DNA of 6,905 bases, from positions 1 through 6,905 of the forward strand of contig CALPJR020000044.1 in assembly GCA_943323935.2 (NCBI GenBank). Direction: 5' to 3'. Below the pieces are notes generated by a model. That model was not told where the DNA came from. It ran no database searches and worked only from the letters and a program-made list of their open reading frames with translations. Positions 1 to 6,497 of this stretch are shown here, piece after piece (positions within the stretch are counted from its first letter, which is position 1; each line of letters opens with the position of its first letter). Origin of the DNA: Bifidobacterium breve. Lineage in GTDB: Bacteria > Bacteroidota > Bacteroidia > Chitinophagales > Chitinophagaceae. The position numbers and the translations under genes are program-made.

Positions 1-29
1 TTTAGAACAGTTTTTTTCCAATAAAATCC

Positions 30-37
30 TTAATTTG
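30..37 (+). promoter_or_regulatory. Weak candidate -7 element upstream of the dioxygenase gene
   Basis: TTAATTTG differs at one base from the Bacteroidota -7 consensus TAnnTTTG and lies 34 nt before the ATG at 72. No TTTG is found about 19 nt further upstream, only a T-run at 11-17. The true promoter may lie left of the window, so this is a weak call. Confidence 0.2.
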
Positions 38-71
38 AGCACAAACAGCTTTAAATTTTAAACAATCATTT

Positions 72-1496
72 ATGTCTATTTTATCTAATTACAGTGATGG
101 CTTTTTTAATGTGAGTGCATCGCATGGGTTTCTTCCAGTAAAAGCGCCGATGGTAAAGTTACCAAGTGTATACGCCGATTTACAAGCGGTGTTGGATAAT
201 ATGCCAGTGGTGTTAAATGAAAACGAGTTTGGCTATTTAAATACGGAGGATGGGATTGTTGCACCTACTTTAGCAATTAAAAATCATTTAGATGCGATCG
301 AAAAGGAGGAAGATATTTTTGTATTACAAGCTTTATTTAGATCTTATAGTTTTTTAGCTTCTGCCTATTTATTAGAGCCTTCTTTCCAACAATTTAGAAA
401 AGATGGCAAATACGGAAAAGCTAGAAATTTTTTACCTGCAAATATTGCGCAGCCTTTTTGTAAAGTAGCAGATAAACTAAATGTGTTTGCTTGGTTAGAT
501 TATCATTATGCTTACTCATTAGGTAATTACCAAAAGTTAGACGAAGCGGGCGATCTAAATTGGGAAAACATAACTATGTGTAACCGTTTTTCTGGACAAC
601 CCGACGAGGTTGGTTTTATTATGTTACATGTAGATATCAACAGGTTTTCGGCCAATTTAGTTGGCACTGTGATGCAGACCATTCAGGCCTTGGATGGTGG
701 AGCAAAATCAGTCGGCGATTTACTCGAAAAGAATTGGTCTACAATGAAGCAAATGAATGAACGCAGAAAAGAAATGTGGAAGGCTTCAAGATGGCAACGA
801 TACAATGACTTTAGAATCTTTATAATGGGTGTTAAAGGCAATACCGAATTATTTGGCGATGGCGTGGTGTATGAAAATGTATGGGATGAACCTAAAGCAT
901 TTAGAGGACAAACTGGTGCACAGGATGATATTATTCCTATGCAAGACATTTTTTCTGGGGTGATTTTTTATTATCCAGAAAACGAACTCACAAAATATTT
1001 ACTAGACCTTAGATTATACCGCCCAACCTGTGTGCAAGACTTTTTCAAAGACCTTGAAAATTCAATGAAGACCTTACATCCAAAAGGCTTGATGGGTAAA
1101 TTAGTTGAAAATAAAGACGTCACTGGTCTCTGTTATTTATTAGGCATTTTAGAAGAAATTTACCATTTCAGAAATGGACATTGGCAGTTTGTTCAAAAGT
1201 ATATCATGGCCAATACGAAATATGCGATGGCTACAGGTGGCACTCCAATTACATCTTGGATCCCAAATCAAATTTTATCGGTTATTCGTCAGATGGAAGA
1301 TGTAGTCACCGCCATCAATCAAATTGGCAAATCGGATCAAGCAGAGGCCAATGCTATTTTCGAGCTTAATGTTAAATTATTGCCTACCAAAAAAGGATTG
1401 ATCAATGGACAACTTGAATTAATTCATAAGAACGACTTTTCTGCTGAAGCAGTATTTGCTTTGAATCAAAAGTTTGGTTATGATGATACTAAGTAA
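72..1496 (+). CDS. Indoleamine 2,3-dioxygenase-like haem protein (474 aa)
   Basis: Recognised by hand as a member of the IDO/TDO-like haem dioxygenase family, whose studied members open the indole ring of tryptophan to N-formylkynurenine with O2. Landmarks in family order are: an N-terminal HGFLP (18-22) followed by LP (30-31); SGQPDE (174-179); FRIFIMGVKGN (247-257), matching human LRIYLSGWKGN; DGVVYENVWDEPKAF (263-277); GQTGAQ (279-284), in place of human GGSAGQ; and FRNGHWQFVQKYI (366-378) followed by ATGGTP (387-392). His370 in RNGHWQFV is the expected proximal haem ligand, and Arg248 corresponds to the substrate-carboxylate-binding Arg231 of human IDO1. Other pocket positions differ: by hand alignment, human Phe226 is Arg243, Phe227 is Tyr244 and Ser167 is Met184. 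There is no signal peptide, so it should be cytoplasmic. The 474-aa length is somewhat longer than human IDO1 (403 aa). The start is the first in-frame ATG before the conserved N-terminus, with an A/T-rich leader and no Shine-Dalgarno motif. No kynureninase or formamidase gene is nearby. The family call is firm; tryptophan as substrate is an inference. Confidence 0.85.
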   Translation: MSILSNYSDGFFNVSASHGFLPVKAPMVKLPSVYADLQAVLDNMPVVLNENEFGYLNTEDGIVAPTLAIKNHLDAIEKEEDIFVLQALFRSYSFLASAYLLEPSFQQFRKDGKYGKARNFLPANIAQPFCKVADKLNVFAWLDYHYAYSLGNYQKLDEAGDLNWENITMCNRFSGQPDEVGFIMLHVDINRFSANLVGTVMQTIQALDGGAKSVGDLLEKNWSTMKQMNERRKEMWKASRWQRYNDFRIFIMGVKGNTELFGDGVVYENVWDEPKAFRGQTGAQDDIIPMQDIFSGVIFYYPENELTKYLLDLRLYRPTCVQDFFKDLENSMKTLHPKGLMGKLVENKDVTGLCYLLGILEEIYHFRNGHWQFVQKYIMANTKYAMATGGTPITSWIPNQILSVIRQMEDVVTAINQIGKSDQAEANAIFELNVKLLPTKKGLINGQLELIHKNDFSAEAVFALNQKFGYDDTK

Positions 1497-1507
1497 TTTA
1501 ATTACTT
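1491..1507. terminator. Palindrome spanning both convergent stop codons
   Basis: AAGTAAT (1491-1497), a TTA loop (1498-1500) and ATTACTT (1501-1507) form a perfect 7-bp inverted repeat. It contains the TAA of the dioxygenase gene (1494-1496) and the TAA of the opposing gene (1502-1504 on the minus strand). A short T-run (1506-1509) follows on the plus strand. The stem has almost no GC, so as an intrinsic terminator it would be weak. It is nonetheless the only candidate at this 5-nt convergent junction and would read the same on both strands. Confidence 0.35.
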
Positions 1508-2809
1508 TTCAAATTCAATAAAATGCTCTGAAGCGTATTCGTCGTCACCTGGTTTTATTCTTTTAACAAAAAAACGTGCACGCTTTCCAAGTTTAACCGA
1601 AGTATATTTTTCTTTGATATCATTCGGGTCATTTAATGGTTGCAAGGAAGGGTACCATAAAATATATCCTGGTTTCTGAAAAACCAATTCAGGCTTTGAC
1701 CAATCTTGGCTATTGTTTCCAGCACCTAAGTCTTTATGCTTATTAAATGAGATATAGATTTTATCTCCTTGCCATGATTTTCCTTCCACTTTACCCATCA
1801 TCATCACCCAGCAATTCAAATAGGTATTCCAACTAACCGATGGTCCCCAATGAAATCCACCTGTTGGTGATGAAGCGCCACCGCCACCTTCATTGATTGG
1901 AATTTGTAATGATCGAACTGGCACCCCATAACTATCATAAGCAATAGAGAAAGACTTGCCATCCCATCTTTTTGCTTTTCCAACCGGATGATCTAGATCT
2001 TTCAAAGCGATACGTGCAATACTAATACATTGACCACTCCACTCTTTTTGTGCCCTATAAGTTTTTTCATCGTACACGCCAGGATAACCATACTCTCCAT
2101 AAAATAAATATAAATAATCGCCACTCGCAACTGCAGATGGGTCGCCAACACCACCCGCAAAAGTATTTGAAGTATTAAATGGTTTTCGAATCATCCTTGG
2201 GTCATAATCCTCAATAAAAATGCCTCTGTTATCCCAGCTTTTACCACCATCTATCGACTTCATCACACCAATTCTGCAAACAGCTGCAGGACTTTCTGGA
2301 CCAGTTAAACCTTGTGGCCAACGTATATTTTTATAACCTTCTTTACTAATATAATCGTATGGCAAAGTGCTAGGATAATTTTCGTTATGATAAATTCCAT
2401 ATAATGTTTTACCACTCAAATCTTTTGAATCCTGGTAAACAGTTTCAAACCATACAGCCCCATGCAATCCTTTCTGCCCAATAGGCACATTGCTAGGCAT
2501 GATAGGATTAAAGAACTTACTAGCAGGATTTTTAAAAACAACTTCTGCATTTTCTCCATCAGAATATTTTAAATCTTTCGCATAACCCCATAATGGATCT
2601 TCGCCATATTTACCAGGGAAGATTCTAAACGTATCGCCTATCCAAACTTCTGCCATATTACAATCCACAAATGAATTGAATGTAATTTTTGGCGCAGGGA
2701 TTAATCTAAACTTTGGAGTCGTATCCGCATTCTGAATTGTATTCAACTTAGGTGCAGATAAGAGCCCTATAAAGAAGGTGAACCAAGAAAATAAAGTTAA
2801 AAATTGCAT
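1502..2809 (-). CDS. Exported beta-propeller-like protein with an Asp-box, unknown substrate (435 aa)
   Basis: No specific family is recognised. The protein has the pattern of a sialidase/GH43-like beta-propeller: repeated short strands rich in Trp, Tyr and Gly separated by loops, with one clear Asp-box, SIDGGKSW (185-192, S-x-D-x-G-x-x-W). It also has AGGVGDPSA (218-226) leading into DYLYLFYGEYG (231-241), a typical 'acidic residue then blade strand' pattern in such folds, and HWGPSVSWN (320-328) before a hydrophobic blade strand, CWVMMMGK (333-340). A glycine run (308-311) precedes ASSPTGG. The N-terminus has a hydrophobic core (about 3-18) ending in LLSA, consistent with a signal peptide, but unusually there is no Lys or Arg before the core. 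An in-frame stop 6 nt upstream of the ATG rules out a longer start. It is probably periplasmic or surface-exposed and may act on carbohydrate. Catalytic residues cannot be assigned, so enzyme activity is not established. It is transcribed alone, convergent with the dioxygenase gene and divergent from the TerC-family gene. Confidence 0.8.
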   Translation of the reverse strand: MQFLTLFSWFTFFIGLLSAPKLNTIQNADTTPKFRLIPAPKITFNSFVDCNMAEVWIGDTFRIFPGKYGEDPLWGYAKDLKYSDGENAEVVFKNPASKFFNPIMPSNVPIGQKGLHGAVWFETVYQDSKDLSGKTLYGIYHNENYPSTLPYDYISKEGYKNIRWPQGLTGPESPAAVCRIGVMKSIDGGKSWDNRGIFIEDYDPRMIRKPFNTSNTFAGGVGDPSAVASGDYLYLFYGEYGYPGVYDEKTYRAQKEWSGQCISIARIALKDLDHPVGKAKRWDGKSFSIAYDSYGVPVRSLQIPINEGGGGASSPTGGFHWGPSVSWNTYLNCWVMMMGKVEGKSWQGDKIYISFNKHKDLGAGNNSQDWSKPELVFQKPGYILWYPSLQPLNDPNDIKEKYTSVKLGKRARFFVKRIKPGDDEYASEHFIEFEK

Positions 2810-2844
2810 TTTATTTCAATTAATTGTTAAACTAATAGTTGATA

Positions 2845-2875
2845 TAAATTTAAGCAAAATAGTAAAATCCACAAA
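2845..2875 (-). promoter_or_regulatory. Candidate Bacteroidota promoter for the propeller gene
   Basis: Read on the minus strand, TTTG (2875-2872) is followed after exactly 19 nt by TAAATTTA (2852-2845). This matches the Bacteroidota TTTG-N19-TAnnTTTG layout at every position except the last base of the -7 box. The ATG follows 35 nt downstream. No better match occurs between the two divergent genes on this strand. Confidence 0.4.
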
Positions 2876-2939
2876 TACTAGTTTAAGCGCTAGAATTGGC
2901 GAATCTTATGCCTACTTTGGTATAGTTGAACCATTTTAT

Positions 2940-2960
2940 AGGGTATAATTTTTATATCCT
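2940..2960. promoter_or_regulatory. Imperfect inverted repeat at the TerC-gene promoter, possible operator
   Basis: AGGGTATA (2940-2947), a 5-nt loop ATTTT (2948-2952) and TATATCCT (2953-2960) form an 8-bp inverted repeat with one mismatch, which would be a G-U pair in RNA. It covers the place where the -33 element should sit for the -7 box at 2973-2980. That position would suit a regulator that blocks or recruits RNA polymerase. The site is AT-rich, so chance is possible, and no regulator gene is present in the window. Confidence 0.3.
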
Positions 2961-2972
2961 GTTTAACCAACA

Positions 2973-2980
2973 TATATTTG
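2973..2980 (+). promoter_or_regulatory. -7 promoter element of the TerC/radical SAM operon
   Basis: TATATTTG is an exact match to the Bacteroidota -7 consensus TAnnTTTG. It ends 18 nt before the ATG at 2999, which implies a very short leader of roughly a dozen nucleotides. At the usual 19-nt spacing upstream, the -33 position reads TTTT (2950-2953), three of four bases matching TTTG. Confidence 0.5.
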
Positions 2981-2998
2981 TAAGACTAATTAACAGCT

Positions 2999-3688
2999 AT
3001 GCTAGATGCAATCATTCCTTTAATCTCCTTAATTTCTTTAGAAGTTATTTTAGGAATAGACAATGTCATTTTCATTTCTATTCTATCCGATAAATTACCG
3101 GATAGTCAAAGAAATAAATTAAGGTATTGGGGATTAGGTTTAGCCATGGTGATGCGCCTAATTTTATTAACCTTGATCTCTTGGATTTTAAAATTAGATC
3201 AAGAATTATTTATCTTATTTGACATTCATTTTTCTGGTAAAGGATTGATCTTAATTGCAGGTGGCCTTTTTTTAATTTATAAAAGTACTGTCGAAATTTA
3301 CCATAAAACGGAACTAGCAAATAATAATGATCAACCAGTAGTTCCAAAAATCAGTAGTTTCAAGAGACTTTTATTAGAGATCATTTTATTAGACTTGGTT
3401 TTTTCGATCGATTCAATCATTACAGCTATTGGCATGGCACAGGAACTTTGGGTGATGTATACTTCTGTGATAGTGGCTGTGGTGATCATGATTTTTGCTT
3501 CACAGCCTATTAGTTTTTTCATCAAAAAACACCCTTCTTTTAAAATATTAGCATTAAGCTTTTTGATGATGATTGGATTATCATTGATTGCTGAAGGCTT
3601 TCATTTGTCAATACCTAAAGGCTATATTTATTTTTCAATGGCATTCGCTTTCATTGTTGACATTATACAAATGAAGACGGTAAAGTAA
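2999..3688 (+). CDS. TerC-family integral membrane protein, possible metal-ion (Mn) exporter (229 aa)
   Basis: The two pseudo-symmetric signature motifs of the TerC family are present: LEVILGIDNVIF (14-25; Glu15, Asp21, Asn22) in the first membrane segment, and LLDLVFSIDSIITA (130-143; Asp132, Asp138) in the fourth. These buried acidic residues are thought to bind the transported cation in the family. About seven membrane segments can be seen, near 4-30, 43-65, 79-97, 124-144, 152-172, 182-199 and 208-223. A polar loop (100-122) separates the two halves. FKILALSFLMMIGLSLIAEGF (181-201) is also typical. Bacterial relatives include tellurite-resistance-associated TerC and Mn2+ exporters of the Alx/MeeF type. 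The substrate here is not shown by the sequence. The full length agrees with the short TerC proteins that lack a CBS or CorC-like tail. The start is the ATG directly before the first membrane segment. The next gene begins 4 nt after the stop, so the two should be co-transcribed. Confidence 0.9.
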   Translation: MLDAIIPLISLISLEVILGIDNVIFISILSDKLPDSQRNKLRYWGLGLAMVMRLILLTLISWILKLDQELFILFDIHFSGKGLILIAGGLFLIYKSTVEIYHKTELANNNDQPVVPKISSFKRLLLEIILLDLVFSIDSIITAIGMAQELWVMYTSVIVAVVIMIFASQPISFFIKKHPSFKILALSFLMMIGLSLIAEGFHLSIPKGYIYFSMAFAFIVDIIQMKTVK

Positions 3689-3692
3689 GCAT

Positions 3693-5885
3693 ATGCAATC
3701 TCCCGTATTTTTAATCACGCCACCATTTACGCAATTAAATACGCCCTATCCTGCGACGGCTTATATCAAAGGGTTTTTAAATACCAAGGGCATTCCAAGT
3801 GTACAAGCAGATCTTGGGATAGAAGTGACTTTGGCGCTTTTTAACAAAGAAGGCTTAACCAAATTATTTAAAGCCATTCGATCTAAAGAATGGGAACTTA
3901 GTGCAAACAGTCAACGGATTCTTGCGCTTGAAAATAATTATATCAATACGATCGATCAAGTTATTTTATTCTTACAGGGTAAGCTAGATACCATTGCACA
4001 TTTAATTTGTTCTCGTTCATTTTTGCCTGAGGGGGATGCCTTTGATCAAATGGACGATTTAGATTGGGCATTTGGAGCAATGGGTAAGCAGGATAAGGCG
4101 AAGCATATTGCAACGATGTATTTAGAGGATCTTGGTAATTTAATCAAAGAGACAATCGATCCTTATTTTGGATTCAGTCGTTATGCCGAAAGTCTTGGTC
4201 GTTCTGCTAATTCATTTGACGAATTATATGCTGCACTCAATACGCCACCCACATTTTTAGATACTATTTTATTAGACATATTTGAAAAACATATTCAAAA
4301 TATTCAACCCAAATTAGTTTGTATTTCGGTGCCTTTTCCAGGTAATTTGTATACTTCTTTAAGATGTGGTCAGTGGTTGAAGCAACATCATCCAACTATT
4401 AAAGTGGCGATGGGTGGGGGCTTTGCCAATACAGAATTGCGTTCTTTGTCTGATCCTAGGGTCTTTGAATTTTATGATTTTATAACACTGGATGACGGCG
4501 AAACACCTATCGAATTATTGATTCATCACATTGATGGTAAAAAGGAAGTACATGATTTAAAACGTTGCTTCACTTTGTTGAATGGTGTGGTGACTTATAT
4601 CAATGAGTCCATCCAGCCTGATTACAAGCAACATCAATTAGGCACCCCAGACTATGAAGGTTTGTTATTGGATCAATACATTTCTGTGATTGAATTGGTG
4701 AATCCAATGCATAGTTTATGGAGCGATGGAAGATGGAATAAATTAACCATGGCGCACGGATGCTATTGGGGTAAATGTACATTTTGTGATATCTCATTGG
4801 ATTATATCAAAACCTATGAACCTGCTACAGCTAGTTTATTGGCAGACAGGATGGAATTAATGATTGCACAAACTGGACAAAACGGCTTTCATTTTGTGGA
4901 TGAAGCTGCACCACCTGCTTTAATGAAAGCATTGGCAATTGAAATCATCAAACGAAAATTAGTAGTAAGTTGGTGGGCCAATGTGCGTTTTGAAAAAAGC
5001 TTTACAAAGGATCTATGTATTTTATTAAAGGCTTCGGGATGTATTGCCGTGAGTGGAGGACTAGAAGTGGCATCGGACAGATTGCTTGAACTGATTCAGA
5101 AAGGTATTACGGTGGCACAAGTAGCAAAAGTGAGCCAACATTTTAATGACGCGGGTATCATGGTGCATGCGTATTTGATGTATGGTTTCCCAACTCAAAC
5201 TATACAAGAAACGGTGGACTCCTTAGAGATGGTGCGTCAATTATTTGAAACAGGTGTTTTGAAATCTGCATTTTGGCATTTGTTTACCATGACGGCACAT
5301 AGTCCTGTAGGATTAGCGCCAGAAAAATATAAAGTCAAAAAAGTATCCGATACAGTGGGCAGTTTTGCAAATAATGATATTGCCCATATTGATACGACAG
5401 GTGCCAACCATGAAATTTTTGGCTATGGTTTAAAGAAAGCCATCCTAAATTATATGCATGGTGCTTGTTATGAATTCCCATTGCAAAAATGGTTCGAATT
5501 TAAAATTCCAAAAACAAGCATTGCACCAAATTATATTCAAACACAGTTGGATACGGTAGAAATTGGTGCTGCTAATTATAAAGCAATTTGGATAGGCTTA
5601 ATGCCATCCTCAACAATGGTGCAACGTTCCAAGAAGGGTAGTAAGTGGGAAGAAATGAACCTGTGTTTTGAAACCAATCAAAATACGATTTCAATTCAAG
5701 TAGCACCTCAAAAAGGAACCTGGTTCATTCAGTTATTAGAAAAGATAAATGTGCAAACCAATGCAGGAATGCCATTGGCAGATATCAAGGCAGATTATTT
5801 AGCTTCAGGATTGGAAGACTTTGATTTGTTTTGGGACAATAAACCAATCAACACTTTGCACAAAGCAGGACTCTTAAGAATTTAA
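3693..5885 (+). CDS. Cobalamin-binding-type radical SAM enzyme (730 aa)
   Basis: This is a radical SAM protein with an N-terminal B12-binding-like region; the reaction is unknown. The N-terminus has PPFTQLNTPYPATAYIKGFL (10-29) and ends its second strand at D40, like the first strand-helix-strand of a cobalamin domain. The other half appears only at 207-276: KLVCISVPFPGN (207-218), KVAMGGGFANTEL (237-249) and DFITLDDGETPIELL (262-276). About 150 mostly helical residues therefore lie between the halves. The DxHxxG cobalamin-ligand motif is absent. The radical SAM core starts at HGCYWGKCTFC (355-365), where Cys357, Cys362 and Cys365 should hold the 4Fe-4S cluster in a CX4CX2C rather than CX3CX2C spacing. 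It continues with FVDEAAPP (401-408), WWANVRFE (427-434), GGLEVASDRLLELIQKG (455-471) and YLMYGFPTQT (494-503), all normal landmarks of B12-type radical SAM enzymes. Residues from about 540 form a tail of unknown role. Methyl transfer or another radical rearrangement is plausible. The overall plan recalls RiPP-maturing C-methyltransferases and BchE-like enzymes. It follows the TerC-family gene by 4 nt. Confidence 0.88.
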   Translation: MQSPVFLITPPFTQLNTPYPATAYIKGFLNTKGIPSVQADLGIEVTLALFNKEGLTKLFKAIRSKEWELSANSQRILALENNYINTIDQVILFLQGKLDTIAHLICSRSFLPEGDAFDQMDDLDWAFGAMGKQDKAKHIATMYLEDLGNLIKETIDPYFGFSRYAESLGRSANSFDELYAALNTPPTFLDTILLDIFEKHIQNIQPKLVCISVPFPGNLYTSLRCGQWLKQHHPTIKVAMGGGFANTELRSLSDPRVFEFYDFITLDDGETPIELLIHHIDGKKEVHDLKRCFTLLNGVVTYINESIQPDYKQHQLGTPDYEGLLLDQYISVIELVNPMHSLWSDGRWNKLTMAHGCYWGKCTFCDISLDYIKTYEPATASLLADRMELMIAQTGQNGFHFVDEAAPPALMKALAIEIIKRKLVVSWWANVRFEKSFTKDLCILLKASGCIAVSGGLEVASDRLLELIQKGITVAQVAKVSQHFNDAGIMVHAYLMYGFPTQTIQETVDSLEMVRQLFETGVLKSAFWHLFTMTAHSPVGLAPEKYKVKKVSDTVGSFANNDIAHIDTTGANHEIFGYGLKKAILNYMHGACYEFPLQKWFEFKIPKTSIAPNYIQTQLDTVEIGAANYKAIWIGLMPSSTMVQRSKKGSKWEEMNLCFETNQNTISIQVAPQKGTWFIQLLEKINVQTNAGMPLADIKADYLASGLEDFDLFWDNKPINTLHKAGLLRI

Positions 5886-5912
5886 TTTTTCTATTTTATA
5901 AACTACAGAAAG

Positions 5913-6233
5913 ATGCACGTCGAATGGGTAAGAGATTTTTGCTTGAGCTTTGAGGATGTCGAAGAGTGTCAGCCATTTGGTCCAGAAAATTTAGTGTATA
6001 AGATCAAAGGAAAAATGTTCTTATTAATTTCTTTAGATGATATCCCCCCTAGAATCAATATCAAGACGGACCCAGACAAATCTATAGATTTAAGAGAAGC
6101 CTATCCAGATAATATTTTACCTGGCTTCCATATGAATAAAAAGCATTGGAATACCCTAGTTTTAAATACAAGACTAAGTCCATCCCTAGTTCAAGCATTA
6201 ATTAGGGAATCTTATGAACTAGTCAGAAAGTAA
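5913..6233 (+). CDS. MmcQ/YjbR-family protein (106 aa)
   Basis: This is a small single-domain protein of the MmcQ/YjbR family, which folds like the CyaY/YjbR group and is often labelled DNA-binding although its biochemical role is not settled. The family's strongest motif is present near the C-terminus: an AYPDNILPGFHMNKKHWNTL stretch (63-82), in which Pro70-Gly71, His73, Asn75, Lys76, His78, Trp79 and Asn80 are the conserved positions. Upstream, PFGPENLVYKIKGKMFLLIS (21-40) is the usual beta-hairpin. LSPSLVQALIRESYELVRK (88-106) is the closing helix. The length is normal and nothing is missing. It lies 27 nt after the radical SAM gene on the same strand with no promoter-like element in the gap, so it probably ends the operon. 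The leader just before the ATG is A-rich (ACAGAAAG), as is usual in this phylum. A functional link to the enzyme upstream cannot be read from the sequence. Confidence 0.9.
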   Translation: MHVEWVRDFCLSFEDVEECQPFGPENLVYKIKGKMFLLISLDDIPPRINIKTDPDKSIDLREAYPDNILPGFHMNKKHWNTLVLNTRLSPSLVQALIRESYELVRK

Positions 6234-6244
6234 ATCCTGATTTA
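6231..6244 (+). terminator. Weak palindrome at the end of the operon
   Basis: TAAATC-CT-GATTTA is a perfect inverted repeat that begins on the stop codon of the MmcQ/YjbR gene (6231-6233) and is followed by TCCCTTTT. The stem is AT-rich and the T-run is short (6249-6252), so it would be a poor intrinsic terminator. It is listed because nothing better separates this gene from the small gene downstream, and read-through is possible. Confidence 0.2.
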
Positions 6245-6277
6245 TCCCTTTTAAATGGCTAAATAAAATTTTAATCT

Positions 6278-6285
6278 TATTTTTG
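6278..6285 (+). promoter_or_regulatory. -7 promoter element of the 54-aa gene
   Basis: TATTTTTG matches TAnnTTTG exactly and ends 17 nt before the ATG at 6303, almost the same distance as the -7 box of the TerC-family gene (18 nt). The -33 region has no good TTTG at 19 nt. T/A-rich sequence makes chance matches likely, but the position and repeated geometry support it. Confidence 0.4.
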
Positions 6286-6302
6286 AGTCAAATACAACCA
6301 AT

Positions 6303-6467
6303 ATGGGATTCGCAATCAATAAAAAAATAGCAGACAAAAAAACAGCCTCTAGCGCAAAAACCAATGTGCAAGCAGGGGGTAGTTCAAAGTTTATCGCTAA
6401 AGCAAGTACCAAATCATCTGGTGCAAGTAAAAAACCAATTAAAACAGGCGGTTCAAGAGGTAGTTGA
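6303..6467 (+). CDS. Small, strongly basic protein (54 aa), unknown function
   Basis: The frame runs from ATG (6303-6305) to TGA (6465-6467). It starts MGFAINKKIADKK and ends KTGGSRGS. The composition is extreme: 11 Lys, 1 Arg and a single acidic residue (Asp11), with 10 Ser, 8 Ala, 7 Gly and 4 Thr, and no Leu, Cys, Trp, Tyr, His or Glu. The net charge is about +11. The lysines are spread through the chain (7, 8, 12, 13, 19, 29, 33, 37, 43, 44, 47). Two similar turns occur, GGSSK (25-29) and GGSRG (49-53). No signal peptide or membrane segment is visible, so it should be cytoplasmic and largely unstructured. Such composition fits a protein that binds nucleic acid or sits on the ribosome, but that is inference. 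Support for a real gene: an exact -7 box at the right distance, an A/T-rich leader, and a terminator hairpin starting 34 nt after the stop. The longer frames overlapping it in other phases (minus 6251-6472 and plus 6364-6564) look less like proteins. I do not recognise the family. Confidence 0.65.
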   Translation: MGFAINKKIADKKTASSAKTNVQAGGSSKFIAKASTKSSGASKKPIKTGGSRGS

Positions 6468-6497
6468 TCCATTCAACAATTCAATAGTCCAAATACT

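Noticed and set aside
683..949. Open frame on the minus strand inside the dioxygenase gene
   Set aside because: It overlaps a clearly conserved gene on the other strand, has no start signals, and its product resembles no family.
1502..2809. Firm assignment of the propeller protein as a sialidase or GH43 glycosidase
   Set aside because: There is only one Asp-box, and neither the sialidase arginine triad nor the GH43 acidic triad can be identified with confidence by eye.
2810..2998. Manganese (yybP-ykoY type) riboswitch before the TerC-family gene
   Set aside because: The likely transcript start lies only about a dozen nucleotides before the ATG, leaving no room for a riboswitch, and no GC-rich paired elements of that class are seen.
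6303..6467. The 54-aa protein as a RiPP precursor modified by the radical SAM enzyme
   Set aside because: It has its own promoter, is separated by the MmcQ/YjbR gene, and shows no leader/core layout, no Cys and no aromatic-rich core. It remains possible only if neighbourhood conservation supports it.
6251..6472. Open frame of 73 codons on the minus strand
   Set aside because: It is the antisense of the 54-aa gene and its upstream region; its hydrophobic run is the mirror of Lys/Ser/Gly codons, and it has no promoter of its own.
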